64,000 nt of DNA, taken from positions 1,736,001-1,800,000 of the forward strand of contig NZ_CP065053.1 of the NCBI RefSeq assembly GCF_015689335.1. Reading direction: 5' to 3'. Origin of the DNA: Massilia antarctica. Its GTDB lineage: Bacteria; Pseudomonadota; Gammaproteobacteria; Burkholderiales; Burkholderiaceae_D. The notes under the pieces were generated by a model. The model saw only the letters and a program-made list of their open reading frames with translations, did not search any database and was not told the DNA's origin. How positions within the stretch are numbered: the first letter of the stretch is position 1; the number at the start of each line of letters is the position of its first letter. The position numbers and the translations under genes were made by a program. This document shows, in pieces, positions 62,674 to 64,000 of this stretch.

Positions 62674-63840
62674 TCAGTAGGCGGCGCTGTAGATGCTGTG
62701 GATATCTTCCCGCGTCAGTTCGCGCGGGTTATTGCCGAGCAGGCGGGTCTGCAGCATCGCATCGTCGGCAAGGCGGTCGATATCGGCTGTGCCCACGCCG
62801 ACCTGGCGCAGAGTGGTCTGGATGCCCGTCTTCGCAGCAATTGTTTCCATCGCCACGATCAGCGCATGGGCGCGTGCTTCCTCGCTGCCGCTCACCCCCG
62901 GATCGATGATGCCGGCCAGTTCGGCGTACTCGGCGCCCGCGTGCGACAGGTTAAAGCGCAGCACATGCGGCAGCACCAGCGAGTTCGACAAGCCATGTGG
63001 CACGTGAAATATGCCGCCGATCGGATAGGCGAGGGCGTGCACCGCCGCCACCGGCGCGTTGGAAAACGCCTGGCCGGCGAAGCAGGCGCCGAGCAGCATG
63101 GCCTGGCGCGCCTCCAGGTCGCCGCCGTGTTCGCACGCACGCAGCAGGTTGCGCGACAGTAGCGACAGCGCCTGCCGCGCCAGGTTATCGGACAGCGGAT
63201 TTTTTTTGTGCTTGCTGGTGAAGGCTTCGATGGCATGCACCATCGCATCGATGCCGGTCGCGGCCGTCACCATGGGCGGCAGGCCGAGGGTGAGTTGCGC
63301 GTCCAGGATCGCCAGATCCGCATACAGCTGGGGCGCGACCACGCCCATCTTGGTGGTCGCGCCGGTGGTGACGATGGCGATGTTGGTCACTTCAGATCCG
63401 GTGCCGGCCGTGGTCGGTATCTGCACCAGCGGCAGGCGCGTGCCGCGCACATTGCCGATGCCGTAGATCTGGCTGAGCGGCTGGTCGCTGCCGGCCAGCA
63501 CCGCGATCAGCTTCGCCACATCCATCGAACTGCCGCCACCGAGGCCGATGATGATGTCGGCGCCGCGGCTGCGCGCCACATCCACCGCTTGCAGAACCAC
63601 CGACTCCGGCGGATCGGCCACCACATCGGACCAGACGTGAACGGCAAGGCCGGCCTCTTCAAGCGAGCGGCGCGGGGTGTCCACCAGGCCTGTCGCAAGA
63701 AATCCGGGGTCGGTGACGATCAGGGCGCGGCGGGCGGCAGGGAAGTGATTGGCGACCTGCGTGCCCAGCCGGCTGCTGGCACCGGGGGCGGAAACAAGAT
63801 GGGGGACGGTGCTGAAACTGAACTCGGCGGACTGGGTCAT
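62674..63840 (-). CDS. Iron-containing alcohol dehydrogenase
   Basis: A 388-residue group III metal-dependent alcohol dehydrogenase. The NAD-binding GGGSSMDVAKLIAVL (about 95-110) and Fe-binding Asp/His set (ATGIDAMVHAIEAF, VHALAYPIGGIFHVPHGLSN) are intact. It reduces aldehydes or oxidises alcohols; the substrate is not determined. The ATG at 63840 (MTQSAEFSF) is chosen over a longer frame to 63969. Convergent with the SDR fragment, 12 bp away. Confidence 0.92.
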   Translation of the reverse strand: MTQSAEFSFSTVPHLVSAPGASSRLGTQVANHFPAARRALIVTDPGFLATGLVDTPRRSLEEAGLAVHVWSDVVADPPESVVLQAVDVARSRGADIIIGLGGGSSMDVAKLIAVLAGSDQPLSQIYGIGNVRGTRLPLVQIPTTAGTGSEVTNIAIVTTGATTKMGVVAPQLYADLAILDAQLTLGLPPMVTAATGIDAMVHAIEAFTSKHKKNPLSDNLARQALSLLSRNLLRACEHGGDLEARQAMLLGACFAGQAFSNAPVAAVHALAYPIGGIFHVPHGLSNSLVLPHVLRFNLSHAGAEYAELAGIIDPGVSGSEEARAHALIVAMETIAAKTGIQTTLRQVGVGTADIDRLADDAMLQTRLLGNNPRELTREDIHSIYSAAY

Positions 63841-63983
63841 TGTGTACCTGCAGGTCGGTGGAGATGTCAAAAGCTTACACCATCGTCGGCACCGGCAGGA
63901 AAAAGGGCGGCGGGAAACAGCGATCGGATTTCTTCCGTACAATATCTGGCTGTGCTGTTCAGTCCACATTCCACGGAAAATTC

Positions 63984-64000
63984 ATGATCGATTTCGCCTT
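63984..64000 (+). CDS. Start of an unidentified gene (cut by window end)
   Basis: ATGATCGATTTCGCCTT with GGAAA upstream: only MIDFA can be read. Divergent from the iron-containing alcohol dehydrogenase, so a regulator is likely, but no family call is possible. Confidence 0.35.

Overview
The window is about 62-65% GC and looks like the chromosome of a betaproteobacterium of the Oxalobacteraceae (Massilia/Duganella/Telluria type). The grounds are the gene set (gltKL-gdhA, glmS/glmU, rsmD-coaD-ferredoxin, putA-ald, livGFKHM, a DUF6279 lipoprotein) and the many REP-like hairpins built on a CCCGCGCAGGCGGG palindrome. No 16S or other decisive marker is present, so the genus is inference.

Layout. 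1-2481: end of a glutamate/aspartate-type ABC transporter (gltK, gltL) followed by glutamate dehydrogenase. 2595-6317: a large TonB-dependent receptor on the minus strand, an IS66-type remnant, and an 81-codon diverged copy of an internal part of gdhA. 6558-10772: divergent AraC regulator and cytochrome P450, a small orphan gene, and a Tet-like MFS pump whose ribosome binding site lies in the 3' arm of a perfect 9-bp hairpin. 11235-29390: an 18.2-kb segment bounded by 27-bp inverted ends (25/27 identical) whose inner sites contain the Tn7-type core ACAATAAAGT. Its right end lies 24 bp from the glmS stop codon, where Tn7 inserts. No tnsABCD genes are visible inside it. The cargo is a GST/SDR/AraC/esterase block, an Lhr helicase-TfoX-MmcQ-SnoaL-AraC block, a three-gene cluster (beta-propeller-like protein, TIGR02270-like HEAT protein, thioredoxin-like protein), an IS3-family element, decayed fragments and a SIR2-domain protein that may be a phage-defence gene.

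29415-40746: core genes: glmS, an Lrp regulator, a two-gene LolDE/MacB-like ABC system with degenerate ATPase motifs, glmU, a DUF6279 lipoprotein, rsmD, coaD, a YfhL-type ferredoxin, a chalcone-isomerase-like protein and a LysR regulator, with 27-bp tandem repeats and REP hairpins between genes. 41227-49175: a chemoreceptor with a C-terminal ligand-binding-like region, an Lrp regulator divergent from bifunctional putA, alanine dehydrogenase, and an MTA/SAH nucleosidase overlapping it tail to tail.

49176-50151 is a long non-coding region with five perfect DnaA boxes (TTATCCACA), two near-perfect ones next to them and a strongly T-rich tract, arranged as two diverged copies of one module. It is a candidate replication-origin-like or DnaA-titration locus. 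50152-57788: a nitronate monooxygenase-like flavoprotein, a GMC oxidoreductase and a complete branched-chain amino acid ABC transporter. 57861-64000: an alpha/beta hydrolase, a MarR regulator, a tautomerase, a secreted HExxH metallopeptidase broken by a frameshift, an SDR remnant and an iron-containing alcohol dehydrogenase.

Much of the core gene content concerns amino acid handling: glutamate uptake and deamination, proline oxidation, alanine deamination, branched-chain uptake and two Lrp-type regulators. The attTn7-linked island is the main accessory region.
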